A DNA stretch of 64,000 nt, taken from NCBI RefSeq assembly GCF_003024195.1, contig NZ_KZ679038.1, positions 372,001-436,000 on the forward strand. Direction: 5' to 3'. Below the pieces are notes generated by a model. It did no database searches. It was not told the origin of the DNA and was given only the letters and a program-made list of their open reading frames with translations. A program made the position numbers and the translations under genes. This stretch comes from Streptomyces dioscori (GTDB lineage: Bacteria; Actinomycetota; Actinomycetes; Streptomycetales; Streptomycetaceae). This document shows, in pieces, positions 16,857 through 26,503 of this stretch. The first letter of the stretch is position 1. Each line of letters begins with the position of its first letter.

Positions 16857-19800
16857 TGTCCGGCTCCTTCGCGTCCGGGTCCGCTGCACCCGGCTCCTTC
16901 GCGTCCGGGTCCGCTGCACCCGGCTCCTCCGCGTCCGGCTCCTTCGCGTCCGGTCCGCTGCTGGCCGAAGCCGTACTCGACCAGGCACGCCGGACCCCCG
17001 ATGCCCTCGCCGTGGCCGACGGGGACCACCGCCTCGACTACGCGGCCCTCGACCGGGCCTCCCTTCGCGTGGCACGCGGCCTCCGAGCCCGTGGAGTCCG
17101 TGCGGGGCAGGCCGTCGCGGTCCGCCTGCCGCGGTCCTGGCGACTGGTGTGCGTCATGCTCGGCATCCGCCGCGCCGGAGCCACCGTGGTCCCGCTCGAC
17201 GCGCAGAGCCCCGCCGAGCGCCGCCGCCACATCCTCGACGACTCGGCCGCCGTGGCCCTGGTGCACGACGACACGGGCGGAGCGGTGGACGACGGGCTCG
17301 GCGAGGGCCCCGGCTTCCTGCTGCACGTCGGCGACCTCCTCGGCGACCTCCTCGGCGAGGACCCCCGAGCGGACGCGGAGCCCTTCGACGAGGTCACCCC
17401 CTCGACGGACGCCGCCACGTCGTTCCTCTTCTACACCTCGGGCACCACGGGCCGCCCCAAGGGAGTCGAGGTCAAGGACGCCGGAATCATGCGTCTGGCC
17501 GACCCCGGTTTCCTCTCCCCCACTGCGGGCGCACGGTACGCCGGAATCTCCAACCCGGCCTTCGACGCACTGAGTTACGAGGTATGGGTACCGCTGCTGA
17601 CCGGCGGAACGTGTGTCGTCCTGAGCGACGGACAAGTCCAGAACCCGGGTCTGCTCGCCGAGACCCTGCGGCACGAGCGGATCGACGCCCTCTTCGTCAC
17701 CGCGGCCCTGTTCAACGCCGTCACCGACAGCGTGCCGCACTGCTTCGACTCCGTCGGCCACGTCCTGATCGGCGGCGAACAGCTCAACGCCACCCGCCTC
17801 AAACGCTGGTACCGGGACAACCCCGGCACCACGACATGCCTGGTCAACGCCTACGGACCCACCGAGTCCTCGACCTTCGCCCTGCACCACCCCGTGCCCC
17901 GCGACTTCGACGGCGACACCGTTCCCGTGGGCCGGCCCGTGCCCGCCACGGAGGCGCTGCTGGTCGCCGACGGCTCACGGATCGCCGAGACCGACGAGAT
18001 CGGTGAACTCTACTTGTCCGGGGCCGGGTTGGCGTCGGGCTACCGCAACCTGCCCGAGGAGACCGCCCACCGCTTCGCCCCGCTGCCGTGGCACGACGAA
18101 GGCCGCGCCGTCTGGTACCGCACCGGCGACCTCGTACGCCGTGACGCCACGGGACTGTTCACCTTCGTCGGGCGGGCGGACCGCCAGGTGAAGGTACGCG
18201 GCTTCCGCATCGAGCCCGGAGAGGTCGAGCAGCAGCTCGGCGCACACCCCGCTGTCCGGCAGGCCCGGGTCTGCACCCGGCACGACGTGGACGGCGCCCA
18301 TGAGCTGCTTGCCTATCTGGTACTGGGCGCCGAGCTGACGTACGAGGAGTACGAACGCCATCTGACGGCCACCCTGCCCCCGTACATGCGCCCGCACCGC
18401 ACCCATCTCGTGGACGCCCTGCCACGCAACGCCAACGGCAAGGTCGACGACGCCGCCCTGCTGAGCTCGACGACGCCGGCGTGGCGCCGTACCGGCGGCG
18501 CGGCCGTCGAGGTGACGGACGCGCAGCGCGAGGTGCTGGAGATGGCCGGGAACGTGCTGGGGGTGTCGGAGCTGCGGCCCGACGACCGCTGGATTCCCCA
18601 GGGCGGCGACTCGCTCAAGGCGCTGCGCCTGCGGTTCCGGATCCGGCGCCGCTGGAACGTCGAGCTGCCGCAGTCGGTCGTCCTGCGGGAGGACTTCGCC
18701 GCGCTGACGGAAGCCATCACTTCCGGGACCGCCGGTTCCCCCGGCTCTCCCGGCTCTCCCGGCTCCTCCGGCTCCTCCGGCGCGGGCCAGTCGGCGCCGC
18801 CGCACCCCGCGGTGCCGGACCCGAGCGGACGCCGTTCCGCACCGGCCACCTCCGAGCAGCAGCGTCTGTGGCTCCTCGACCGGAGCGACCCGCACAGTCG
18901 CGCCTACGACGTTCCGCTCGCCTTCCACCTGCAGGGCACCGTCGACGAGGACGCCTTGCGCGCCGCGCTCACCCGTCTCGTCGCCGCACACCCCGCCCTG
19001 CGTACGGCTTTCCGCTCCACCCCGCAGGGGCTGCTCCAGGAGATCGGCGACCCCTTCGATCCCTGGGAGCCGGCCGACGTCCTCGACGGTGAGGACTGGG
19101 AGCCTGCGGCACGGCGGTTCTTCGCCGCACCCTTCGATCTCGCCGAAGCGCGGATGCTGCGGGCGGGACTGCTGCACACATCCCACGGCCCGGTCCTCCT
19201 GCTCCACCTGCACCACATCGCTGTCGACGGCTGGTCCCTGAACGTCCTCTTCCGCGACCTCACCACCTTCACCGCCCGAGCCGCCGGACTCGAAGAAGCC
19301 GAACGCGAGGCAGCCGAACGCGAAGAAACCGGACTCCAAGAAGGGGAAGCGGGAACCCGACACACGCCGCTCGATTTCGCGCTGTGGCAGCGGCGTTGGC
19401 ATCTGGAGCCCTTCTACGACGAGCAGCGTTCGGGCCTGCGTCGCCACTACGCGGCCCAGGCCCAGGAACCTTCCCAGCTGACGTCCGCCGTCACGAACAC
19501 AGCCGACACCGGGGCCCGGCTGCTGACCGCGTCCCTCGACCTCGTCCAGCGCTCCCGGCTCGACCGGCTCGGCGCGGAACTCGGTCTCACCCGTTTCCAG
19601 CTCCTGCTGGCCGCCTTCTCCTGGAGCCTGTACGGCGTGACGGGCCAGACCCGTCCGCTCGTGGCCAGTCCCGTCTCGGGCCGTCCGGTCGGCGAATTCG
19701 CCTCCACCGTCGGTATGTTCGCCAACACCGTGCTGCTGCCGCTGCGGCTCCAGCCGGGTGACGGCCTGCGCGGGCAGCTCGGCCGGCAGGCCGCCGAGGT

Positions 19801-22800
19801 GCAGCAGATCCTGGACCGGCAGGACGTGACGCTCGCCGATGTGCTGACCGACCACGACTTCGGTGGCGGCCCGCTCTTCGACTTCATGTTCGTCCTGGAG
19901 AACACCGACTTCGGCGCGCTGTCGTTGCCGGACTGCCGGGTGCGCCCCGCCTGGCCGCAGCCCATCGACACCAAGTGCGCGCTCACGCTGTCCGTCGTCG
20001 AGCAGGACTTCGGGTTCGACTGCCTGTGGGAGTACGCGGCCGGGCGCTTCGACGCCGAGGTGGTGGCGTCCGCCCATCGACTGTTCGTACGGGCGATCGA
20101 CCTGCTGACCGCCGCGGACGAGGACGAGGACTGGAGCCAGGGGCAGGACGAGCCCACGCTGGCGGCCCTCGTCGCGCCCTACCGGCGTGCGCTGCCCGAT
20201 CCTGGACGAGGGGCGCGGAGCACTCCCGCGTTCACGACCGTGGCGGAGGGCTTCGCCGCGCAGGTGCGCCGGACTCCGTACGCACCGGCCCTGACCACAG
20301 GCGATCACACGCTCACGTACACACAACTGGACGCACACGCGCGGACGTTGGCAGCCGAGTTGGCGGCCCGGCTGCCGCTGCCTTCCGATCCCGGGGCGCC
20401 CGCCCGGGTCGCGCTGCATCTCACGCCGTCGGCCGAGCACATCGTGGCGCTCCTCGCCGCCGCGCAGCTCAACCTGACCGTCGTACCGCTCGATCCCGCC
20501 TACCCGCCCGCACTGCTGCGCCGAGTCCTGCGGGACGCCGCCCCTTTGTGCGTCCTGACCGCGGTCGGCGCGGAGGAGGACGTGGCCGCGATCGCGTCGC
20601 CCGAGCTGCCACGGCACCCGATCGATCTGGCCGCCGCCGTGCCGTCCGCGCCGCGACCCGTTCCGCACGCGGGCCTGAGACCGCTCTACACGCTGTTCAC
20701 CTCCGGCTCCACCGGCACGCCCAAGGGTGTCGACGTACCGGACCTGACGCTGTGCAACCTGCTGCACTGGCAGACCGAAGGGGGCGGTCTCGGCGAGGCC
20801 GCGGTCACCCAGCAGTTCTCCATGCTGTCCTTCGACGTCTCCTTCCAGGAGGTCTTCACGACGCTGTGCTCGGGCGGGCGCCTGCACCTCGTGCGCCCCG
20901 AGTGGCGGCAGGATCTGCCCGCCCTGCTCGACCAGCTGGAACAGGCCGGTGTCGAGCGGCTGTTCCTGCCCTGTGTGGCGCTGCAGCTGCTGGCCGAGCA
21001 CGCCGTCCACCTGGGCCGTTTCCCGTCGCGGCTGCGTGAGGTGGTCACCGCCGGCGAGCAACTGCTGTGCACCGACGCCATCCGCCGCTGGTTCGCCGGT
21101 CTGACGGACGCCCGGCTGTTCAATCACTACGGGCCCACGGAGACTCATGTCGTCAGCGGGCTGTGCCTCGACGGCGACCCGATGCTGTGGCCCACCCGCC
21201 CGGCCATCGGACGCCCGGTGGCCAACGCGGTCCTTCGCGTGACCGACGACAGCGGCGAACCGCTCCCGCCGGGAGCTGTCGGCCGGCTGCTGATCGGCGG
21301 CCCGATGGCCTCGCCCTGCTATCTCGGAGACGCGGAGCTCAACCGCTCCCGATTCACCGAACTGCCCGGCCACGGCCACGGAACGTTCTACCGCAGCGGC
21401 GACCTGGCGCATTTCGACGCCGCCGGACTGCTGCACTTCGACGGCAGGGACGACGACCAGATCAAGCTCAGCGGTCACCGGCTGGAACTGGGGCAACTGG
21501 AGGCCGCGCTGCTGCGGCACCCGTCGGTCATCGGTGCCCTGGTGTCCTTCGACGGCGATTCCCTCGTGGCGCTGCTGCAGTGCCGCGGCGACGACCCCGA
21601 TCCGGGCCGGCTCAACGAGCATCTCGCCGGGGAGCTGCCGCCCTTCGCCCGCATCCGCACGTTCCGCAGAGTGGAGGCGTTGCCGCGCACGCCGAGCGGC
21701 AAACTCGACCGCCGCGCGGTCGCCACCCAGGGGCGTGAACTGGGGAGTGGGCTGCCGCCTGAGAGGCGGGGCTCCGGGGCACCGGAATCGGCCCTGCGAT
21801 CCGTGGCGTCCGCTCGGGAGACCCGGCTGTGCGAGCTGTTCGCCACGGTGACGGGCAAGAGGGTGCTGCCGGACCAGCGGTTCTTCGACGCGGGCGCGGG
21901 CAGCCTGGACCTGATGCGTTTCCAATTGCGGTGCGGTGTCGAGCTGGGACTGTCCTTCACGGTCGCGGACCTCTTCGAGCACGTCACCGTGCGCAGCCTG
22001 AGCCGGTTCCTCGACACGTCGGACCCGGTTGGCACTGACGCCGGCGCCGGCGCTGCGTCCACGGCTACGACTACGACTACAGCTACGGCGCGTGAACCGG
22101 TCGACCGGAACAGCGGCGCGGACGCCGAGCCGATCGCCGTCGTCGGGATGGCCGTACGACTGCCCGGCGCCCCCGACCTGGCGTCGTTCTGGCGGATGGT
22201 CGAGTCCGGAGAGCGCGGCATCGAGCACTTCCCGGCCGCCGAGGGGCGCGTGGGCGCCCGCAGCCAGATGGACGGTCTGCTGGCCTTCGACCCGCACCAC
22301 TTCGGCATCAGCCCGCAGGAAGCACGGCTGATGGACCCGCAGCAGCGGCACCTGCTGATGAGCTGCGTCGAAGCGCTCGCCCACGCGGGCATCGCCGACC
22401 CCGCCGAGAGCCGCGTCGGCCTGATAGCGGGCTGCGGCGAGAACACGTACTTCCAGTCCATGCTGCGTGAGGCCGACCCCGCCGCGCTCCCGGACGGCTT
22501 CCGGCTGGCCCTCCACCACGACAAGGACTTCCTCGCCACCAAGGCGGCGTACCACCTGAACCTGACCGGTCCTGCCTTCACGGTCCAGGCGGCCTGTGCC
22601 AGCTCCCTCGTGGGGGTGCACATCGCGGCGGGGCTGCTGCGGCAGGGCGAGGCCGACGTGATGCTGGCCGGCGGGGTACTGGTCGACACGCTGCTGACGG
22701 ACGGGTACACCTACCGGCCGCAGCACATCTTCTCGCCCGACGGCCACTGCAGGCCCTTCAGTGACGACGCCGCGGGGACCGTCGGCGCGAGTGGTGTCGG

Positions 22801-25800
22801 TGTCGTGGTCCTCAAACCGCTGAGCCTCGCCGAGCGCGACGGCGACACCGTGTACGCGGTCGTCACCGGGTCCGCCCTCAACAACGACGGGGCGTCGAAG
22901 CTCGGCTACAGCGCGCCTTCCGTCTCCGGACAACGGGAGGTCATCCGGACCGCGCTGCGCCGCAGCGGCCGCCCGGCCACCGACCTCGGGTACGTCGAGG
23001 CGCACGGCACCGGGACCCGGCTGGGCGACCCGGTGGAGGTCGGCGCGCTGCGGCAGGCTCTCGACCTGCCCGACTCCGCCTCGTGCGCCCTGTCGTCCGT
23101 GAAGAGCCAGATCGGTCACCTGGGCGCCGCCGCGGGCGTCGTCGGCCTGGTGCGCGCGGCACTCGCCGTCCACCACGGGGTGATCCCGCCGAACGTCGAC
23201 TTCCGCCGCCTCAACCCGGAGATCGGCGCCGACCCGGGCCCCTTCCGCATCCCGACGAGCGCCCAGCCCTGGCCGACGGGCCGTCCGCGCGTGGCCGCGG
23301 TCAGCAGTTTCGGCATCGGCGGCACCAACGCGCATCTGATCCTGGAACAGCACTCGGCCCCTGCGTCGGCGCGCACGCCCGAGGGACCCGGCGGGAGCGT
23401 CCACGCCGACCGCCTGGTGCTGTCCGGCAGCAGCGAGCAGTCCCTGCGTACGGACGCCCGGCGCATCGCCGACCATCTGGCCGCCGCTCCGCAGACGTAC
23501 GACCAGGTCCTGCGCCATCTGCGGAGCGGCCGGCCGACGCGCACGCACCGGGTCGCGGCCGACTGCCCGGACGCGGAGGCAGCCGTGGCGTGGCTGCGGA
23601 GGGTCGCGGACGGCTCGGTGCATACGGCGACCGGTGCGGGCGACGTCGCGGACGTGGGGCGGGATCCGGTCGACGCGAGCCCCGGCCCGCGGCCGGACAC
23701 TCACCCCGCTCCCCCGCCCTGGGACTTCCCGCCCCCCGCCTTCGCCCTCACCGACTACGATTTCCCGCGCGCCGCCCGGGGACCCGAGCAGTCCGTCATG
23801 GCAGCCGACGCCGCCGCAGTCACGCCACCGGTGCGGATGCCGGAGAACGAGTGGCTGCACCAGACCGAGTGGGCGCGGCTGCGACGGGCCGTCCCCTACA
23901 CCGGTTCCCTGTCGGGACGCCCGGTCGTGGTCGTCACCGACGGCACCTCGACGCCGGTCGACTGGAAGGCACTGCACTCCGCCCACAGCCGGGTCGTCCA
24001 CGTCACGACCGGTCCCGCGTACGCCCGGTCCGGCACCGACCGGTACGAGGTCGACCCCGCCGATCCCGCCTCGCTGGCCCGTCTGCTCCGGGACGTCGGA
24101 GACGACGCGCCCGAGGGATTCGAGTGGCTGCACGCGCTGCCTCTCGGTGTCGAAGGGCCGGTCGGCGAAGGGTCGTTGGAGGACGCCCGGCGGGTCTGCC
24201 TCGACCACACGGCCGCCCTGTGCCAGGCCGTGGCGAGCCTGCCGCCCGGCGCGCGTCCGCGCCTGTGGTGGCTGTCCCACAGCACGCAGCCGGTGACGGG
24301 CGAGGTGTCGCGCCCCGAACTGGGCCTGCTGGCCGCGGCGGTGGAGGTACCGCGGCAGGAACTCGGCCTGGACACACGCTGGATCGACCTGCCGAGTGCC
24401 GATCCGTCCGACTGGGCCCATCTGCTGCCGGTCGTTCTCGCGGACGCGACGACCGGGACCGTCACGGAGACCTCCACGGAGACCTCCACGAGGGTCGCCC
24501 CGGAGCGCCGTACCGCCCTGCGCCAGGGCTATTGGTGGCGGCCGGTCGCCCGTTCCGTACCGCGCCCGCCGACGCGCTCCGCCGGGCTCATGCGGGGTGC
24601 CGGGCTTCTGGAGGGCGACGGCACACACCTCGTCCTCGGCGGCACCGGTGGCATCGGTACCGGAATCGCCACCTGGCTGCTCGAACACACCGAAGGGCGG
24701 GTCGTGTTGCTCGCGCGCCGCGCCCAACTGCCGCCCGCCCTCGCCCGCTGGTCCGACCGTGTCACCCTCGTGGCGGCCGATCTCGCCGAGGAGTCACTCG
24801 ACGACATCGTGGAACGGTGCGCACCCCACACCGGCCGCCTCCACGGCATCGTGCACGCCGCGGGCAGCGCGTCCGGCGCCCTCCTGATCCGCCGCGACAG
24901 CGAGACCATGCGCGACGCCGACCGGGCGAAACTGAACGCCGTCCTGCTCACCGAGCGGCTGATCGCCCGCCACGCACCGCGCTATGCCGCCTACTGCTCG
25001 TCCCTGTCCGCCCTGTTCGGCGGGGTCGGCCAGTTCGACTACGCGGCTGCGAACGGCGTGCTCGACGCCTTCGCCCACCACGGCGGCGAGGCCTCGGCGA
25101 CCGTGCGCCTGGGCATCGGGTGGGACGTGTGGCGAGACGCCGGCATGGCCCGCGACGCGCTCGGCACGGACGCGCGCCACCAGGCCCACCTGCGGACGGG
25201 CCTGTCGACCGCCGAAGGCCTGCGCGTCTTCGCGGACGCCATGGAACTCCAGCTGCCGCACCTGCTCGTGTCCAGTACGCCGCTGGAGGCCTCCCGGTAC
25301 TTCTACGAGCCCGAGGCACAGCCCGCCGAGGACGTCAGCCAAGAACCGGTCGGGGCAGCGACGCCACCCGACGCCACCGAACTCATGGAAGCGGCCCGGG
25401 AGTTGCTCGGCACGGACACGCTGGACCCCGCAGCGTCGCTGTACGACCTGGGCGCGGACTCCCTCACCCTGCTCGACCTGCTCTCCGAGGTGAAGCGGCT
25501 GTACGGGGTCGACATCGAGCTCTCGCATCTCAGCCATCAGGTGAGCGTCAACGACCTCCTCGCCCGCCTCGGCCGACCCGCGCAGGCGGAAGGACCCGCC
25601 GACGACCCGGTGACCATCGAGACCTGGCAGACCGGCGACGACCAGGACGACGTGCTGTGTGTGATCCACCCGGTCGGTGGTGACATCCAGGCCTACCGGC
25701 CGCTGGTCTCGGCCCTGGACGCGCGCACCACGGTCTGCCTCGTCCCCGACCCCGCTCTGCACGATCCCGGCCTGCCGCACTGGTCGGTCGCCGAGCGGGC

Positions 25801-26410
25801 GGACCGCTATCTCGCCGCGCTGCGCGCCCGGTTCCCCGACCCGCGGACCCGGCTGCGGCTCGCGGGCTGGTCGTTCGGCGCGCTGGTCGCCCACTCCATG
25901 GCCGCGAGCGCCGAAGCGGCGGGCCGGCCCGTGGAACGGCTGTATCTCCTGGATCCGCCCGCGCCGCAACCAGGAACTCAAGACAGCCCGGACAGCCTCG
26001 ATGAAGACGCCCTGCGTGCCGTATTCGAGCACGAACTCCACGGCAACAAGCTCCAGTCGGCGTCCCCGGCGACAGGACTGCCAGGGGCAACAGAGGCAAC
26101 AGGGACGACAGGGGCGAGGGCAACGGGAACGACGTACGCCGAACGGCTCGCCCACTGCTGCCGGGCCAACATCTCCGCGATGACCGCCCACACCGCGCCC
26201 CGGCTGACCCGCACGCCCAGTGCCCTGTGGGTGGCCACCGAGATCACGCCCGACCTGCCGCTCGCCCCGCCCGAGCCGACGGCCGCCGAGGAGTGGACGG
26301 CGCTGCTTGCCCACCCCGCCCAGGTTCACCACGTACAGGCCACGCACTACGAGATCGTCACCGGACGGCACGTACAGGACATAGCCCGCGCGATCGACGC
26401 CGACCGGTGA
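16856..26410 (+). CDS. Hybrid NRPS-PKS, A-T-C-A(Pro)-T-KS-KR-ACP-TE
   Basis: This 3184-aa megasynthase starts with A1 and no C domain (A3 motif ~194, NAYGPTES ~332; pocket read D-A-Y-F-I-G-A-T-F, unassigned). Then come T1 (GGDSL, Ser586), C (HHIAVDG, His786) and A2 (TSGSTGTPKG ~1282, HYGPTETH ~1425). The A2 pocket D-V-Q-L-V-A-H-V-V is one change from the classical proline code DVQLIAHVVK. T2 follows (GAGSLD, Ser1683), then KS (~1756-2165; AACASS Cys1914, EAHGTGT, KSQIGHL). The KR (~2240-2800) has GGTGGIG and the catalytic Ser/Tyr2729/Asn. ACP (GADSL, Ser2869) and TE (GWSFG Ser3006, His3164) end the protein. No acyltransferase lies between KS and KR. The expected chain is X-Pro extended by one ketide and reduced to a beta-hydroxy acid. 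The ATG follows GAGGAGGCG. Confidence 0.93.
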   Translation: MSGSFASGSAAPGSFASGSAAPGSSASGSFASGPLLAEAVLDQARRTPDALAVADGDHRLDYAALDRASLRVARGLRARGVRAGQAVAVRLPRSWRLVCVMLGIRRAGATVVPLDAQSPAERRRHILDDSAAVALVHDDTGGAVDDGLGEGPGFLLHVGDLLGDLLGEDPRADAEPFDEVTPSTDAATSFLFYTSGTTGRPKGVEVKDAGIMRLADPGFLSPTAGARYAGISNPAFDALSYEVWVPLLTGGTCVVLSDGQVQNPGLLAETLRHERIDALFVTAALFNAVTDSVPHCFDSVGHVLIGGEQLNATRLKRWYRDNPGTTTCLVNAYGPTESSTFALHHPVPRDFDGDTVPVGRPVPATEALLVADGSRIAETDEIGELYLSGAGLASGYRNLPEETAHRFAPLPWHDEGRAVWYRTGDLVRRDATGLFTFVGRADRQVKVRGFRIEPGEVEQQLGAHPAVRQARVCTRHDVDGAHELLAYLVLGAELTYEEYERHLTATLPPYMRPHRTHLVDALPRNANGKVDDAALLSSTTPAWRRTGGAAVEVTDAQREVLEMAGNVLGVSELRPDDRWIPQGGDSLKALRLRFRIRRRWNVELPQSVVLREDFAALTEAITSGTAGSPGSPGSPGSSGSSGAGQSAPPHPAVPDPSGRRSAPATSEQQRLWLLDRSDPHSRAYDVPLAFHLQGTVDEDALRAALTRLVAAHPALRTAFRSTPQGLLQEIGDPFDPWEPADVLDGEDWEPAARRFFAAPFDLAEARMLRAGLLHTSHGPVLLLHLHHIAVDGWSLNVLFRDLTTFTARAAGLEEAEREAAEREETGLQEGEAGTRHTPLDFALWQRRWHLEPFYDEQRSGLRRHYAAQAQEPSQLTSAVTNTADTGARLLTASLDLVQRSRLDRLGAELGLTRFQLLLAAFSWSLYGVTGQTRPLVASPVSGRPVGEFASTVGMFANTVLLPLRLQPGDGLRGQLGRQAAEVQQILDRQDVTLADVLTDHDFGGGPLFDFMFVLENTDFGALSLPDCRVRPAWPQPIDTKCALTLSVVEQDFGFDCLWEYAAGRFDAEVVASAHRLFVRAIDLLTAADEDEDWSQGQDEPTLAALVAPYRRALPDPGRGARSTPAFTTVAEGFAAQVRRTPYAPALTTGDHTLTYTQLDAHARTLAAELAARLPLPSDPGAPARVALHLTPSAEHIVALLAAAQLNLTVVPLDPAYPPALLRRVLRDAAPLCVLTAVGAEEDVAAIASPELPRHPIDLAAAVPSAPRPVPHAGLRPLYTLFTSGSTGTPKGVDVPDLTLCNLLHWQTEGGGLGEAAVTQQFSMLSFDVSFQEVFTTLCSGGRLHLVRPEWRQDLPALLDQLEQAGVERLFLPCVALQLLAEHAVHLGRFPSRLREVVTAGEQLLCTDAIRRWFAGLTDARLFNHYGPTETHVVSGLCLDGDPMLWPTRPAIGRPVANAVLRVTDDSGEPLPPGAVGRLLIGGPMASPCYLGDAELNRSRFTELPGHGHGTFYRSGDLAHFDAAGLLHFDGRDDDQIKLSGHRLELGQLEAALLRHPSVIGALVSFDGDSLVALLQCRGDDPDPGRLNEHLAGELPPFARIRTFRRVEALPRTPSGKLDRRAVATQGRELGSGLPPERRGSGAPESALRSVASARETRLCELFATVTGKRVLPDQRFFDAGAGSLDLMRFQLRCGVELGLSFTVADLFEHVTVRSLSRFLDTSDPVGTDAGAGAASTATTTTTATAREPVDRNSGADAEPIAVVGMAVRLPGAPDLASFWRMVESGERGIEHFPAAEGRVGARSQMDGLLAFDPHHFGISPQEARLMDPQQRHLLMSCVEALAHAGIADPAESRVGLIAGCGENTYFQSMLREADPAALPDGFRLALHHDKDFLATKAAYHLNLTGPAFTVQAACASSLVGVHIAAGLLRQGEADVMLAGGVLVDTLLTDGYTYRPQHIFSPDGHCRPFSDDAAGTVGASGVGVVVLKPLSLAERDGDTVYAVVTGSALNNDGASKLGYSAPSVSGQREVIRTALRRSGRPATDLGYVEAHGTGTRLGDPVEVGALRQALDLPDSASCALSSVKSQIGHLGAAAGVVGLVRAALAVHHGVIPPNVDFRRLNPEIGADPGPFRIPTSAQPWPTGRPRVAAVSSFGIGGTNAHLILEQHSAPASARTPEGPGGSVHADRLVLSGSSEQSLRTDARRIADHLAAAPQTYDQVLRHLRSGRPTRTHRVAADCPDAEAAVAWLRRVADGSVHTATGAGDVADVGRDPVDASPGPRPDTHPAPPPWDFPPPAFALTDYDFPRAARGPEQSVMAADAAAVTPPVRMPENEWLHQTEWARLRRAVPYTGSLSGRPVVVVTDGTSTPVDWKALHSAHSRVVHVTTGPAYARSGTDRYEVDPADPASLARLLRDVGDDAPEGFEWLHALPLGVEGPVGEGSLEDARRVCLDHTAALCQAVASLPPGARPRLWWLSHSTQPVTGEVSRPELGLLAAAVEVPRQELGLDTRWIDLPSADPSDWAHLLPVVLADATTGTVTETSTETSTRVAPERRTALRQGYWWRPVARSVPRPPTRSAGLMRGAGLLEGDGTHLVLGGTGGIGTGIATWLLEHTEGRVVLLARRAQLPPALARWSDRVTLVAADLAEESLDDIVERCAPHTGRLHGIVHAAGSASGALLIRRDSETMRDADRAKLNAVLLTERLIARHAPRYAAYCSSLSALFGGVGQFDYAAANGVLDAFAHHGGEASATVRLGIGWDVWRDAGMARDALGTDARHQAHLRTGLSTAEGLRVFADAMELQLPHLLVSSTPLEASRYFYEPEAQPAEDVSQEPVGAATPPDATELMEAARELLGTDTLDPAASLYDLGADSLTLLDLLSEVKRLYGVDIELSHLSHQVSVNDLLARLGRPAQAEGPADDPVTIETWQTGDDQDDVLCVIHPVGGDIQAYRPLVSALDARTTVCLVPDPALHDPGLPHWSVAERADRYLAALRARFPDPRTRLRLAGWSFGALVAHSMAASAEAAGRPVERLYLLDPPAPQPGTQDSPDSLDEDALRAVFEHELHGNKLQSASPATGLPGATEATGTTGARATGTTYAERLAHCCRANISAMTAHTAPRLTRTPSALWVATEITPDLPLAPPEPTAAEEWTALLAHPAQVHHVQATHYEIVTGRHVQDIARAIDADR
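16860..16919. repeat. Perfect 30-bp direct duplication at the start of the NRPS-PKS gene
   Basis: The 30-bp unit beginning CCGGCTCCTTCGCGTCCGGG occurs twice in succession without a mismatch, followed by decayed partial copies to about 16955. It encodes a Gly/Ser/Ala-rich N-terminal tail (SFASGSAAPG) ahead of the first A domain and adds whole codons only. Recent slippage or duplication is likely. Confidence 0.85.
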
Positions 26411-26503
26411 GCCACGTCCGACGGCCGCCGCCCACCGTCCCCTGCCCCTCCTCCACCCCTCACCTCGGAACATCGAACAACATCGGACAACATCGGAGAC
26501 ACC

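Noticed and set aside
17570..17580. TTA codon (bldA control) in the NRPS-PKS gene
   Set aside because: The TTA seen here is out of frame (AGT TAC). I noticed no in-frame TTA in the NRPS genes, though a scan by eye is not exhaustive.
17975..24727. A 2250-codon minus-strand frame opposite the NRPS-PKS gene
   Set aside because: The same antisense effect applies; every NRPS/PKS motif is intact on the plus strand.
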